Assembly (NCBI GenBank): GCA_900618425.1
Contig: UZAN01045212.1
Location: forward strand, 12,875-26,596
DNA length: 13,722 nt
Origin: Echinostoma caproni
Lineage: Eukaryota > Platyhelminthes > Trematoda > Plagiorchiida > Echinostomatidae
Reading direction: 5' to 3'
Below the pieces are notes generated by a model. It searched no databases, was not told the DNA's origin, and saw only the letters and a program-made list of their open reading frames with translations. Position numbers and translations under genes: made by a program. This document shows positions 1 through 9,330 of the stretch, one piece after another; position 1 is the first letter of the stretch; each line of letters begins with the position of its first letter.

Positions 1-1692
1 CTGTTGTCAGAGTATGAAACACCGTGATCCCAAACAATGTAACCTTAATCAACCAGCGATTTAAATGCCTTAGTTTTTATGATGCATATCACGTCTTGGC
101 CAGTGGACAGTCGCAAATTTCAAGACTATTATAGATTAACATTGTCCCAGTATTGCACCTATCGCAGTAGTAAATCTCTAAAATCTGTACTATTACCCAT
201 GATGACCACCTCTCAGAGAAAAGTAATTGCTAGATTGGTAACAATCATGTTGGACCAATCAATGCAAAAGTAGGGAGCTCCAATGCGTACGCTAGAAAAT
301 CCCATTCACGTAGATCGGCTTTGAGCAAGAGTCCTTTGGCTTCATGTTAGAAACCTTACCGTTAACATAAGTAGAAAAATCCTTCCCGTCAGCCCTCTCC
401 CCCAGATCCGGTGTGTAACTCGGTTTTACATGAACGCCGTCGTATCACATTAATCATTGAACAGTCAGGTCACATCTGCAGAGATGCCCATTAATATCCA
501 CCGGGCTTCAATCACTAATCCATCAGCAATGAGCGTCCACATGATTAGCACAAACGGAAATGCAAGTGAGTGCAGTGATGAGCGTTGAACGCACGTTCGT
601 ATGTCCCAACCAGTGCAGAGAGAGCAGAAATCGAAACTAAATCGAATAATTTGGTCAGTGTGACAAACAATACTGACGTGATGTATTCATGATTGATACG
701 AAAAATAGTAGGGAAACCGTTATGCTCTGAAAATGAAGTATCAATTCTATCCAAGACTGCGTCGCACCGAGAGATAGAACGAAGCTCGCTGATCGCCGGC
801 AACCTTACGAAGTGCATACGGTAACCACCTGCTTCGAAGCAGGTGGGGGAAAATAGTTAATCGCTATGGTTTTTCGCACAGAGTACACGGTTTGCGGTGA
901 TGCATACACGCACCTCAGGACAGACAGTACGATCTGATAATAAAAGGAAATAAGACCTTCGTTGTGATTGAATCACTCCCGTGCTCTTCAGTGTGTCTGC
1001 TCTCGCAGAGACAAATCTCGAATAGACGGTAACGCATGCAGTCAATTTTTGTTCGTGTGTGGAATTGTCGTTATTATCTTTTACGTGTTTCATTGAATAA
1101 CTAATCCTAGTTAAAAGACTGATAGGTATATCCCTCCCTAATCCGCCTGAGCGATTAACTTACAATTATGAAGAACGAAAGCGTTCCGGGGTTAAATTCA
1201 CATGTGAACGATTTTAAATCACTCCCTCTCTACGTGTGTCTGTTTGTCTGACGAAGGAAAGCTAAGCCCGGAAACGTGGGTAGCTGTGTGCCTCATTGTG
1301 TATCAATCTGTTTTCCACCTCCATTCAGGTGTAAAAGTGATGATTCAAATGGACCTATAGTTTACATGTCCAGATGAAGCCCGATCGAAGATGCACGGTG
1401 AATTTTGAGCTGGTTTTTCTCGCGTATGGAGCAGATTTCAGATGAATTGTGATCCAAAGCTCAGTGGGGGATGGAGAAAATAACTAGTCCATTATTACGA
1501 ATACAATGGTCATATGAGTCGAGCTATACGACAAGGATTGCAACATAAAATGAAAAATAAAAAGAATCCGATTGAGCAGTTCATGCACGCACAGATCGAT
1601 GCGTATTTACACCTACACGGAGAGAACAAGACGAAACACGTAAAATCAAAGAAAACAGCATACAAGATGAACAAGCGCCACATGCAACTTAC
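1..1692 (-). other. Macoilin intron, running off the left edge
   Basis: This is the sequence after the exon D donor (GTAAGTTGC). The next exon must begin in phase 1. I found no stretch here that convincingly continues macoilin, though that part of the protein is poorly conserved and a diverged exon could be missed. A weak 94-base candidate at 1366-1459 is described as a finding. The only striking structure is the 22-base palindrome at 825-846. Open frames on both strands (for example 545-817 and 857-1093, minus) resemble nothing I know. Confidence 0.7.
825..846. repeat. Perfect 22-base palindrome
   Basis: CCACCTGCTTCGAAGCAGGTGG reads the same on both strands and has no spacer. It contains two inverted E-box-like hexamers (CACCTG and CAGGTG) around TTCGAA. 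It lies in intron sequence after macoilin exon D. Confidence 0.9.
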
Positions 1693-1786
1693 CTGGTTTG
1701 AAGTAGTATCGGAATTCTTTCGGTAGTGCTTCCTCTAGCATAGCAAAGAACGTCATGTTCTGCGCTTCTACAGATCGTTGACGTCT
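1693..1786 (-). CDS. MACO1: Macoilin, exon D (start of charged cytoplasmic region)
   Basis: This 94-base exon has 31 codons plus one base (intron phase 1). The peptide begins RRQRSVEAQNMTFFAMLEEA, continues LPKEFRYYFKP and follows directly after HHLRL of exon C. Vertebrate macoilin, from memory, has RLRKQKEVQKENEFYMQLLQ followed by QALPPE at this place. The shared pattern is a basic start, then Val, an Asn, an aromatic pair, a Leu and the ALPxE ending. The acceptor is CTCTGACCTTGTAG at 1787, and the donor is CCAG followed by GTAAGTTGC at 1692. This marks the change from the membrane-bound N-terminal half to the charged, coiled-coil C-terminal half. It is more diverged than exons B and C. Confidence comes from the ALPKE motif in the right order, the exact phase and two good splice sites. 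Confidence 0.87.
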
Positions 1787-2682
1787 CTACAAGGTCAGAG
1801 TGGAATATATCATTTACATCACGAGTGTGATTAACAAAAGTTGTGTCATCGTTTCAGGTAAAAATGGGTTCGGATCAACGGAGTCGAACGGGCCAAATGA
1901 AAAAGACGCATCGGAAGAAAGAAATTATGATAAGCTTTTATTTGTGCTAGGTCACTATACTTGAAATTCTCTTGATCTATCCAAAATACAACAGCGCATG
2001 ATAAAAGAAAAGGTGAACAGGTCCTCATTCACTGAAAGACAAGACATTTTGTCAATAGAGATGAGTTGGCGAAAAAGCCACTCAGTCGTAAGAGGAATAG
2101 ATCACACGCGTCAAACTTGTGTTGTGTGCACTCGTTTGTCATCCACTGTTTGGGGCCACAAACAGGACGATTGGTACATCTTGCATTCAGAATGTTGTTT
2201 GCAAACCTTTCCCGCTATCAAAATACCTCCGCTATTTGACCAGTTTTCTCTATATACTGCATCTGCTACACACACTGAAAAGGTGAGTTCTCATAAAAGC
2301 GATTGGAACTAGAGAAAAATCAACGATTTGCGGAGCTTTCAGCGTGTGCTCACTACTCAAAAGGTGGTGGAGCGTCAAACCGAAGCGAACATCGGATCCG
2401 AAGAACATTCATCTGACTTTGTTTAGATGCTAGGTGATGCCTAAACGATAATGTGTTCTATGCGCATTAATATTTCATTTATCATTGTTCCGAAGAGTTC
2501 CTAGCACCAACGAAACAGGGAGGGGAAGGGGAAGTGAATAGGACAGTATTTTAGGGTTTGATAAATGATTGATTGGAAAGAGCGATATTGAAACTTTTTC
2601 CTGAAAATAGGAATCCCAGTTCCTCTATCCTCTTGTGAGTCTTTGATGGATAAATTAAATCACGTGAGTCAGTCTCACAGGA

Positions 2683-2752
2683 GGTGGTGGCCCGCTAGAA
2701 ACGTCACCAAGAATCACCCCGGAGGATGAGTGTTCGAATCCCACCACCACCG
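2683..2752 (+). promoter_or_regulatory. tRNA-like head with internal pol III B box
   Basis: GGTGGTG (2683-2689) pairs perfectly over seven bases with CACCACC (2745-2751), as in an acceptor stem. The loop TTCGAAT (2733-2739) lies five bases before the start of that 3' strand, as a T loop should. GTTCGAATCC (2732-2741) fits the B box consensus. The T stem itself pairs at only three of five positions, and the whole is 70 bases, slightly short. It is therefore a decayed tRNA-derived promoter and not a working tRNA gene. Confidence 0.62.
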
Positions 2753-2780
2753 CTTGACTTTCGCCATTTGTGTATTGTAT

Positions 2781-2849
2781 GGCAGCCCTTTGACTGGCCG
2801 CTTCCCCCTTCCTGAAAATTGTATCCTTGTATATTCAATAAAAGGAAGT
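2781..2849 (+). repeat. SINE 3' tail, copy 1
   Basis: This 69-base block starts GGCAGCCCTTTGACTGGCC and ends TTCAATAAAAGGAAGT. It matches 6827-6895 at about 58 of 69 positions with no gaps, counted by eye. It contains AATAAA and is followed by A-rich sequence. Confidence 0.85.
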
Positions 2850-2997
2850 AAAAAGAAAAAATAAAGGAATAAGGAGTTTCAACAACGGCAAATGATTCAA
2901 AGAAAAGACACTTATTGCCCACTGGGGAGACCCAGTCAAACAAAACATCTGCAAACCGGTGGTGATTGTGCAACGCACAGACTACGATAAAGCTTCC

Positions 2998-3064
2998 TGG
3001 TAGCCAATCAGGAGACAGAGATGGCTACCAACCTTGTGGGCCCACGTGTATAGCCGAATCGGCT
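2998..3064. repeat. Group of small palindromes
   Basis: TGGTAGCCA (2998-3006) pairs with TGGCTACCA (3022-3030) across a 15-base loop. GTGGGCCCAC (3036-3045) is a perfect 10-base palindrome. AGCCGAATCGGCT (3052-3064) is a 6-base stem around one base. All lie within 70 bases, a short way downstream of the SINE. Confidence 0.7.
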
Positions 3065-6000
3065 GATTGCCGGAAAGCTGACAAACATTCACATAGATAC
3101 CGATTGAATAATGGAAAATGAGCGTTTGAATGATTGGCAATTGTTATGTTTATTTGCATGTTTTTTTAATAGATTTAACCGCATCAAAAGTTCATCTACC
3201 TTTGCGCTACTCAGTAGGTTTTCAATCCGACTCCGCACTACTCGATTACGATTGTTACACCGAGTATTACATAACCACAACTGAGCGACATATATCAGCA
3301 CCATCAGATCTTCCGCTAGTGAAGAACTACCTGCGAAAAATCGGTTGGATAACCATGAATAGAGCGAATTTCGGATCAAGAAGTAAACGGACCCAGACGT
3401 TCAGTAGTAGTGCTTGAGGACGCGGAGTGGTTTTGTTTGGCTGGCACTCTTCACTACATGACACACCGTATAGGTCGACGAACAACAGTATGACATGATG
3501 ATCGCGGTCGGTGACTAAACAAAGCCACTGCTTCTGTTCTGATTCGTACACCCGGTATGGCTTAACGGGTAAGGGGATGAGATCCACTACAATAAACTAT
3601 CGCCTTATTTAGAATAACTTGTTGCACACAGAATGCACTTAAAAATTTTTTTCAAAGAAAAAAGGAGTACAGGGTGCCGTGAGTTCACCTACTCCGTTCT
3701 CGGTCACTGAACATATAACAGCTCTGAATGGTAACCGAGGGCACCTGTTCGTGCTTTATGCCCCGGAAACTATGGGTAATATCCAACGAGCTGACTCATC
3801 TTCCGGCAGGAGACGGCCGGGTAGAACTGGGATGGGAAAAGAAATCGGACCACAAAGGATTGCTAACCACCAAACAGTTCGCCAAGGGGCGATAATGTGA
3901 AGCACCCGATGAAAACGTGTAATGGGTTTGATCGAACAGTGAGCGGTTGAGATTAAAGGTTTGAACTATTAAATGTTCGAAGAACTCTCAACCTATCATT
4001 TTCAGTTTAGACACCGGGACAGATGACAAGACAAAAATTGATGGTATTTCTTTTTCGTGATAGTTAGTTCTGCTGGCTGCCGATGTAATATTATATCTAT
4101 ACGAATGGTGTGTTTTCTTAGAATTAGATCAAATGTTAAACCCCGCTATTCGGAGATTGACCTCTTCTGATGGTGAATATTATGCGCTACGTGTTTATGA
4201 ACTCCTATTGATATCCTCCACGTTGTGAATGATTTCTTTTGTGCTAACTTTGAACAAGGTGGTTTGCATTTTCTTATCGCCTTACATTAACGCGTGTATT
4301 CGTAACTAAACACCCGAGATCAGAGACGTTTTGTACCTACTGCACAAGGGGTTTAATCCTATATCCTTACCGTCACTTGAAATTCATTTACCCCTCTCGC
4401 TTTATTAGTCGATTATATCTAAAGTCACCGCCCAACCACCTGTGCCCTATGTTCCACTTCGGTCTGCGCCGTGGTGCTACGCGAGTGTTCACAAGTTAAG
4501 GGCTGCGTCACGCAACGGCGCCTTTTGTGCTCTATAAGTCTTGTATCCACCTTTTTCATTCATTCATTGTCAGTCAGCGGCACCCTTCAGCTCATCAATA
4601 CTACATCGGTAGCACTGAAAGTATACTCCGTTGAATATTGTGCTCATGCCACTGTTTAGTACCAGCCATAAGCGATAGCCTGTCAACTACCTGCTCACGT
4701 TATCACTGTCTGCTGTTCGTTAGTGCATGCTAATAGTGCACAGAAGTCAAAGACACTGATCAAAATGATGGTCGTCAATGGCGCGGGGGGTTGATTAGAC
4801 GACATAACCCTAAGTATGGATTCTGCAATTCTATTCACTGTAACAAACGAGAAGTTCACAAGGATACAATGATAGTGCACGTTACATAATGTATAGTTTT
4901 TTTGCCGGGCGGTGGTCTTTATCAACATCAGAAAAAAAAACATTTGAAAAATGCATTATTTCCGGAGAGAATGAATTGCCTCCAAATTATCTAATTCGTA
5001 AACTATTGATAAAAAAGAGAGCTCCTCTTCACCAGAACAGAACACGTATAAGCCCATCTAACCGACTCAAGCTGTACTGAAAATTGCCAGAATACAAATA
5101 GGTGCAATCAGATGAGCTGACTTTTGTGAACGATACACTGTGGATCATCATTCATGACGGGCACGCGTCACCATGTCTCGGTCTTCTGTGAAAATCCGGA
5201 GGCCACAGCAAAAGATATTTCGATATCTAAGGAGAGATCATTTTGAAGGAGTGTGGTCTAGTTACACGACGACCAGTAAAGATTGTCATCGAAAGGCTTG
5301 ACCAGAGTGGTAATGCACCGGTCTTGCTGGTGCGGAACAGGAGAAGGTAATACTGTGACGAAACAAGTTTCAGTTACGAACGAGTTGGAAGGATGGGGAA
5401 TATAAAAGGTACACAAATGAACACAATGCACTAACATAGCAAAGTGTCAATAATTATACTGCGATATAAGGAGCAATTAGATTACATGGTAAATGTGAGA
5501 TGTTTTTGAAAACAGAACCCTGAATGGTTCGAGGGGAAACGAAGTGGAGTGAATAGCTGAAGCCGCAGCTGGAACAAACGCGTACCTTCCAGGACAACAA
5601 CACTGAGATTTCGTTTCATCGGTTCACATATTACTCCCTCGTGTTGTTCTGTGCCAACAACAACAGTGTATCACCCAGTTGAGGTGCGACTTTCGATGAC
5701 AGTTGGGCATTCACAGAATCGTTACTGGTTGTCGTGCAATCGGTCACAGTTGCTTAATACTCATTTCAGTGGACTTCCTATATGGGTGAGCCACATTCCC
5801 GTTTCAGAGATAGTGAAGCTATATAAAGTGATAATTGCAATAATACTGCGAAATATTCTTCGCTGTAGCCTTCGGTTTTCACTAGGTAGACAGGGACATG
5901 CGTTCAGTGTGAATAAAGATCATTTGAATGCATCTCTCTGTGTTTTGGCAACTGGGAGCACAGGTCGAGGTGGTTAGGTGGACTTGTATGTGCGCTGTTC

Positions 6001-6085
6001 GGGCAAAATGAGTTTTTATCTATTTTTTGCAAACAGCGTATGCAAATCCGGTAATATTTATCTATAGGGCATACTTCCGACTCAC

Positions 6086-6152
6086 CAGACGTAAATGATG
6101 CGCAACCATTGTTTTCAATCCAAATCCTAACGTGACAGCCGGATAACCGATA
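6086..6152 (-). CDS. MACO1: Macoilin, exon C (67-base exon, CIGYPAVTLGFG)
   Basis: This very short exon supplies one base that turns the split TG of exon B into TGT (Cys), then exactly 22 codons (intron phase 0). The peptide begins IGYPAVTLGFGLKTMVAHHL and ends RL. The corresponding vertebrate macoilin sequence begins CIGYPVVTLGFGFKSYVSYK and then reads MRL. This is the last membrane-associated segment before the basic, charged cytoplasmic part. The acceptor is strong: a tract of CTGTTTTTCTCTCTCTCTCC, then AG, ending at 6153. The donor is CTG followed by GTGAGTCGG at 6085. The exon is too short to be found by open-frame length alone. Its call rests on the sequence match, on both splice sites, and on the exact phase fit with the exons either side. 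Confidence 0.94.
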
Positions 6153-6659
6153 CTGGAGAGAGAGAGAAAAACAGGAAACCGATCCGGAGAGGAGTTGTGC
6201 ATCATCGTAAATCACAAAAATAGCTAACATTTTAGCATATCACGTGAAACAAAGAAGAAAACAGAACCAAACTGAATGACAATGCGGTTGTTTGTTTGTG
6301 ATATTAGTACACATGGTTATGCATCCACAAATCCAGTGTCAGAAAGGAGACACACTGGAGCAACTCGAATAGCAAAGAACAAACAGGTGAGTAGATCACC
6401 TACACCCGTTTCTCATGAGAAACGCCTACAGAGTGACGGTTCTTCGAGGGTCAATCATCGAACTTGCTTCAGTGCTGGGCTTAGATCTTGCAATGCATCA
6501 CGATGCACACCCAGATGAGGCTGCACAGAATACGTATCATTGGTGTTCCGAATGAGTTGTTAGGGAACAACAATGACAAAAACCATTCAACCCAGTGCAT
6601 TATTGTTCCAGTTGTTGGATGTTTTCTTCCCGGTGGCAAACGGGAGCTCCATCTCCAGA

Positions 6660-6698
6660 CAGCCTTTGATAGGTTACAGCCCCCTTCCGGGAAAATGG
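6660..6698 (+). repeat. Possible third, decayed tail copy
   Basis: CAGCCTTTGATAGG followed by CCCCCTTCC and GAAAATG resembles the first half of the tail block (CAGCCCTTTGACTGG, CCCCCTTCC, GAAAATTG) in the same order and at nearly the same spacing. The second half, with AATAAA, is not recognisable. The match may be chance. Confidence 0.38.
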
Positions 6699-6826
6699 AC
6701 TGTGGCTGCTGATTGGATAAAAAAAATTATCACAGAACTGGTATAAAGCCAACCTAATGACAAAAACACTGCTTACAACACACAGTTATGTCAAACAACA
6801 GGTTGATTCCGAGAATGAGTCTATAT

Positions 6827-6895
6827 GGGAGCCATTTGACTGGCCACTTCCCTGTACTTGAAAATTGTATCTTCGTATATTCAATAAATAGAAGT
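6827..6895 (+). repeat. SINE 3' tail, copy 2
   Basis: This is the same 69-base block, starting GGGAGCCATTTGACTGGCC and ending TTCAATAAATAGAAGT, again with AATAAA and followed by A-rich sequence (AAAAAGAAAAAAGG). No tRNA-like head is visible upstream, so it is either a 5'-truncated SINE or the end of a partner LINE that shares its tail. It lies in a different macoilin intron from copy 1, in the same orientation. Confidence 0.83.
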
Positions 6896-7746
6896 GAATA
6901 TGAAAAAGAAAAAAGGATGAATAAACTCATCTTTGATCCCAGATCTGATAAACAAAGAAACTAGTGCCATATTCCTGACAAAGTAAGCTTCATTCAAAAT
7001 TCTAACCTTTTGTATTATCACAATAATTTTTATTTCTTTCGATGAGATCAACAAGAATAAAAGTGTCGGAGAAAATCTCAAAAGGCAAAATGTAGTTCTC
7101 AACACGCCGAGATAGGCAATAAAATTGTAAACACAAGGGCAAAGCCGTATGAGTTCGTGTAAGTTTTAGTTTGCACAACAATTTCTAACCCTGCACTGTC
7201 ACGCACGCCTTTTTGGTTGAAGTCTTTCGAGTATCAACTGGGTCACCAAACGAGGTAGTTGTTGGAAGAAGTGAGAAATCCAGGCGTGGAACCTGGGTAA
7301 GGATTCAAAAACCACTGTGAATAACACTCAGTTTTATCACTGCCTTCCATTCAAGACGAACAAATCTGTGGACCATACAGTTAAATCACGAGGCAGCTGC
7401 GGTGTCATCCATCATCATTGCATAAATGGACGTCAAAGAGTCACTATAGGCAAATGGTAAATGAACCTTCTGTTTGCGTCCTGGAACTCCCCTCATTTAA
7501 AGTTTGTCCATCAACCGACAAACTGACACGGATCTTGACCTGAATTTAGTTTCGCGATCGACCTTGAGTCGTCAGCAGACCAATACCTATGACAGACAAA
7601 GTAGTATACATTGAACTGGTTGATTTCACGGACCCTTTTTAAACCTAACTCTCGGGATACATACATACGTCTGTCTTATCTGCAACGCGTTTGTTCGACG
7701 TAAAACACAGTCACTTTTCTGCGATAATTATCCCGCATCTCAGCTG

Positions 7747-7949
7747 ACTGTTACTGTGAACCACTTGGAGACAGGAGTAACAGTTCGAAAGCCTCAGTAT
7801 GGTCGGGGGTGGGTGCCTGCGGTTATTCCTAGTCACCCTCCCCATGCATTTCGCGAAATGCTTCTATACGACACAGCGTCTCAAACAGCGTTTGAGTAAC
7901 CCCTACTCACTGCATTCTCGTGGTGGAGGTATTTTTCCACTAAAGTGAG
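7747..7949. repeat. Cluster of five inverted repeats
   Basis: Five inverted repeats follow one another. ACTGTTACT/AGTAACAGT is at 7747-7755 and 7776-7784. GGGGTGGGTG/CACCCTCCCC, with 9 of 10 paired, is at 7806-7815 and 7834-7843. The perfect palindrome GCATTTCGCGAAATGC is at 7846-7861. CTCAAAC-AGC-GTTTGAG is at 7880-7896. A nested pair, CTCACT/AGTGAG around GTGGA/TCCAC, spans 7906-7949. I cannot assign them to a known element or RNA. Confidence 0.7.
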
Positions 7950-8048
7950 AAGACAAAAAGCCAATATCCGGATCTGGTAGTTCACCTGCGGGAGTTGGCT
8001 AAAATCCCTGATTACAAACCAACCAAAAAGAGACGTACAAACCACATC

Positions 8049-8067
8049 CACACACACACACACACAC
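8049..8067. repeat. CA microsatellite, (CA)9
   Basis: This is an uninterrupted dinucleotide run of 19 bases inside the 3048-base macoilin intron. It reads as GT repeats on the macoilin sense strand. Confidence 0.95.
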
Positions 8068-9200
8068 CGTCGCTGTGGTAGTGGTCACCAACTCGACTGG
8101 GCACCTTGGATGTTTGACCCCGTCCAAAGGACGGATGATTCGGTGAATTGGACACCGGACCCCAATGGATTGCGGTTTTCATACACCGCTGCCTTACTGG
8201 TCAAGCCTGGATCCGGTTGTGAATTCCCCTAAAAAGTTCACCTGCCTTGACCTGGGCAACCTGAAAGCATTGCGTTTACGAGTAAATCGTGAAACTTCTT
8301 TTCATAAAGATCATTGAACTGTGATTTATTTGGTACATAGTCTGGACTCAGGTGTGTGTGAAATATAAAAATATCCTAACAGAAGTTCAAATATAACGAA
8401 AATAGAAAATCATTTAGTAAAACACTCAACTATAAAATCGCTGTAAACTATTGTAATACTAGACACTTTGAGCACCAGTTGAGCATATGTGTTGGGCCGC
8501 GTTTACCAGTTGGTTCGATACCCCCAAAGAGGGTTTCGTTTGCGGCATTCGGACAGCGCCATTGGCACCAGAAACTCGGTTCGTGTTAACCGAACTAGAC
8601 CTCTTTTTATGTGTTAAGAATTGCGGGCAACGGTGGGTTAGGTCCTGCATGTTACACTTACGTCCACTGACCAAACATGGTAAGAGTCTGTTACCGGAAC
8701 CAGAAGTGGTGTTACTAAACACGGCACGAGTTGAACTTTCACATTTATTGGGTTCGAGTGAACCCAGCTCTATTGTGCATAGGCATTCACAGCGATATTT
8801 TCTCTGTTCTATGAATGCACAAATACATCCGTGCGCTGTCTGTCATCTTTCCGATATCCGGAGGATGAAACAGCCCTGAGGAAACGGTTTGGCAAAAATG
8901 TCTCAATCACGAGGGAGCAATAAACAATGCACATGAAACCCATCAGTGCCACCTCTTCGACTTCGATACAAACACAAACCCAGAGATGCATGTGGTCATG
9001 GACTGTTGAACAACAGTGATATTTTTGGAATGCAACACAAACACAGGGAAAGAGAGAGAATCACCAACAGTTCAAGAGATCAGACCAGAGACTTTGAGAA
9101 AGAGATTCTTTCACACAATCAATTGTAAGAAGTAGCATGGATCACAAGGGTCTCGATCATGTTTTCCAAAATCATAGTTCATCGAGCGAAGCAAACTTAC

Positions 9201-9330
9201 CAGTGTGCGGCAAACGGCCGACAAAGATCGATGCTCAACGGCAGGGTCTTCGGATCACGCAGTCGGACCGCGACTTCCACGTAGACAAACAGGAAGCAGA
9301 ACACCATTGTCGGTCCATACACACCACGAT
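9201..9330 (-). CDS. MACO1: Macoilin, exon B (membrane segment and DLCRPFAAHC motif)
   Basis: This 130-base exon is the clearest evidence for macoilin. It supplies two bases completing the Asp codon from exon A, then 42 codons, then TG, which is completed in exon C (intron phase 2). The peptide begins RGVYGPTMVFCFLFVYVEVA, continues VRLRDPKTLPLSI and ends DLCRPFAAH. Vertebrate macoilin, as I remember it, has RGVCLPTVSLWILFVYIEAA, IRFKDLKNFHV and DLCRPFAAHC in the same order. The middle is a hydrophobic membrane segment (about PTMVFCFLFVYVEVAV), followed by a charged turn and the conserved CRPFAAHC block. The acceptor is TTTCCCATCCAG, next to 9330. The donor is CTG followed by GTAAGTTTG, a near-ideal site. 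The linker before DLCRPF is two residues longer than in vertebrates. An unspliced reading of this frame runs past the donor into a spurious Trp and a stop. Confidence 0.95.

Larger units (their letters stand above)
2683..2870 (+). mobile_element. tRNA-derived SINE
   Basis: The element has a tRNA-like head (2683-2752), a 28-base linker, a 69-base tail with an AATAAA (2781-2849) and an A-rich end (about 2849-2870). The tail occurs again at 6827-6895, which shows it is a dispersed repeat. A head with an RNA polymerase III B box, joined to a shared tail and an A-rich end, is the standard layout of a SINE. It is on the plus strand, antisense to macoilin. I saw no clear target-site duplication. The family is not one I can name with confidence. 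Confidence 0.68.
1787..6085 (-). other. Macoilin intron (4299 bases)
   Basis: This phase 0 intron lies between exons C and D. It opens GTGAGT and closes CTCTGACCTTGTAG. It contains the tRNA-headed SINE at 2683-2870 and a group of small palindromes just after it (2998-3064). There is also an unrecognised open frame on the plus strand at 3130-3417, and a hairpin with a TTCG loop (AGATAT, TTCG, ATATCT) at 5213-5228. From about 3420 to 6085 I see no gene, RNA gene or element that I can name. The slightly GC-richer piece at about 3660-3940 may be an old dispersed repeat, but nothing in it is diagnostic. Confidence 0.82.
6153..9200 (-). other. Macoilin intron (3048 bases)
   Basis: This phase 2 intron lies between exons B and C. 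It opens GTAAGT and closes with a CT-repeat pyrimidine tract and CAG next to exon C. The split codon TG plus T restores the conserved Cys. Inside are two copies, one good and one doubtful, of a short repeat tail (6827-6895 and 6660-6698), a run of inverted repeats (7747-7949) and a CA microsatellite (8049-8067). A GC-richer block follows at about 8080-8290, which reads like an old dispersed repeat I cannot name. The longest unbroken frame of the window (8487-8879, plus strand, 130 codons) also lies here. I recognise nothing in it and do not call it a gene. Confidence 0.88.

Noticed and set aside
545..1093. Minus-strand frames of 90 and 78 codons, considered as further macoilin exons.
   Set aside because: Neither peptide shows macoilin features or coiled-coil heptads.
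2683..2752. A functional tRNA gene.
   Set aside because: The acceptor-like stem and B box are present, but the T stem is only partly paired and the length is slightly short. It also continues into a dispersed repeat tail.
2704..2973. An 89-codon minus-strand frame containing SSGGGGIRTLILRG.
   Set aside because: The end of this frame is the reverse strand of the SINE's tRNA-like head. Such peptides are a common artefact of translating tRNA-derived repeats.
7740..7960. A hammerhead ribozyme in the hairpin cluster, as found in some flatworm repeats.
   Set aside because: The conserved CTGATGA and GAAA core could not be found in a suitable arrangement on either strand.
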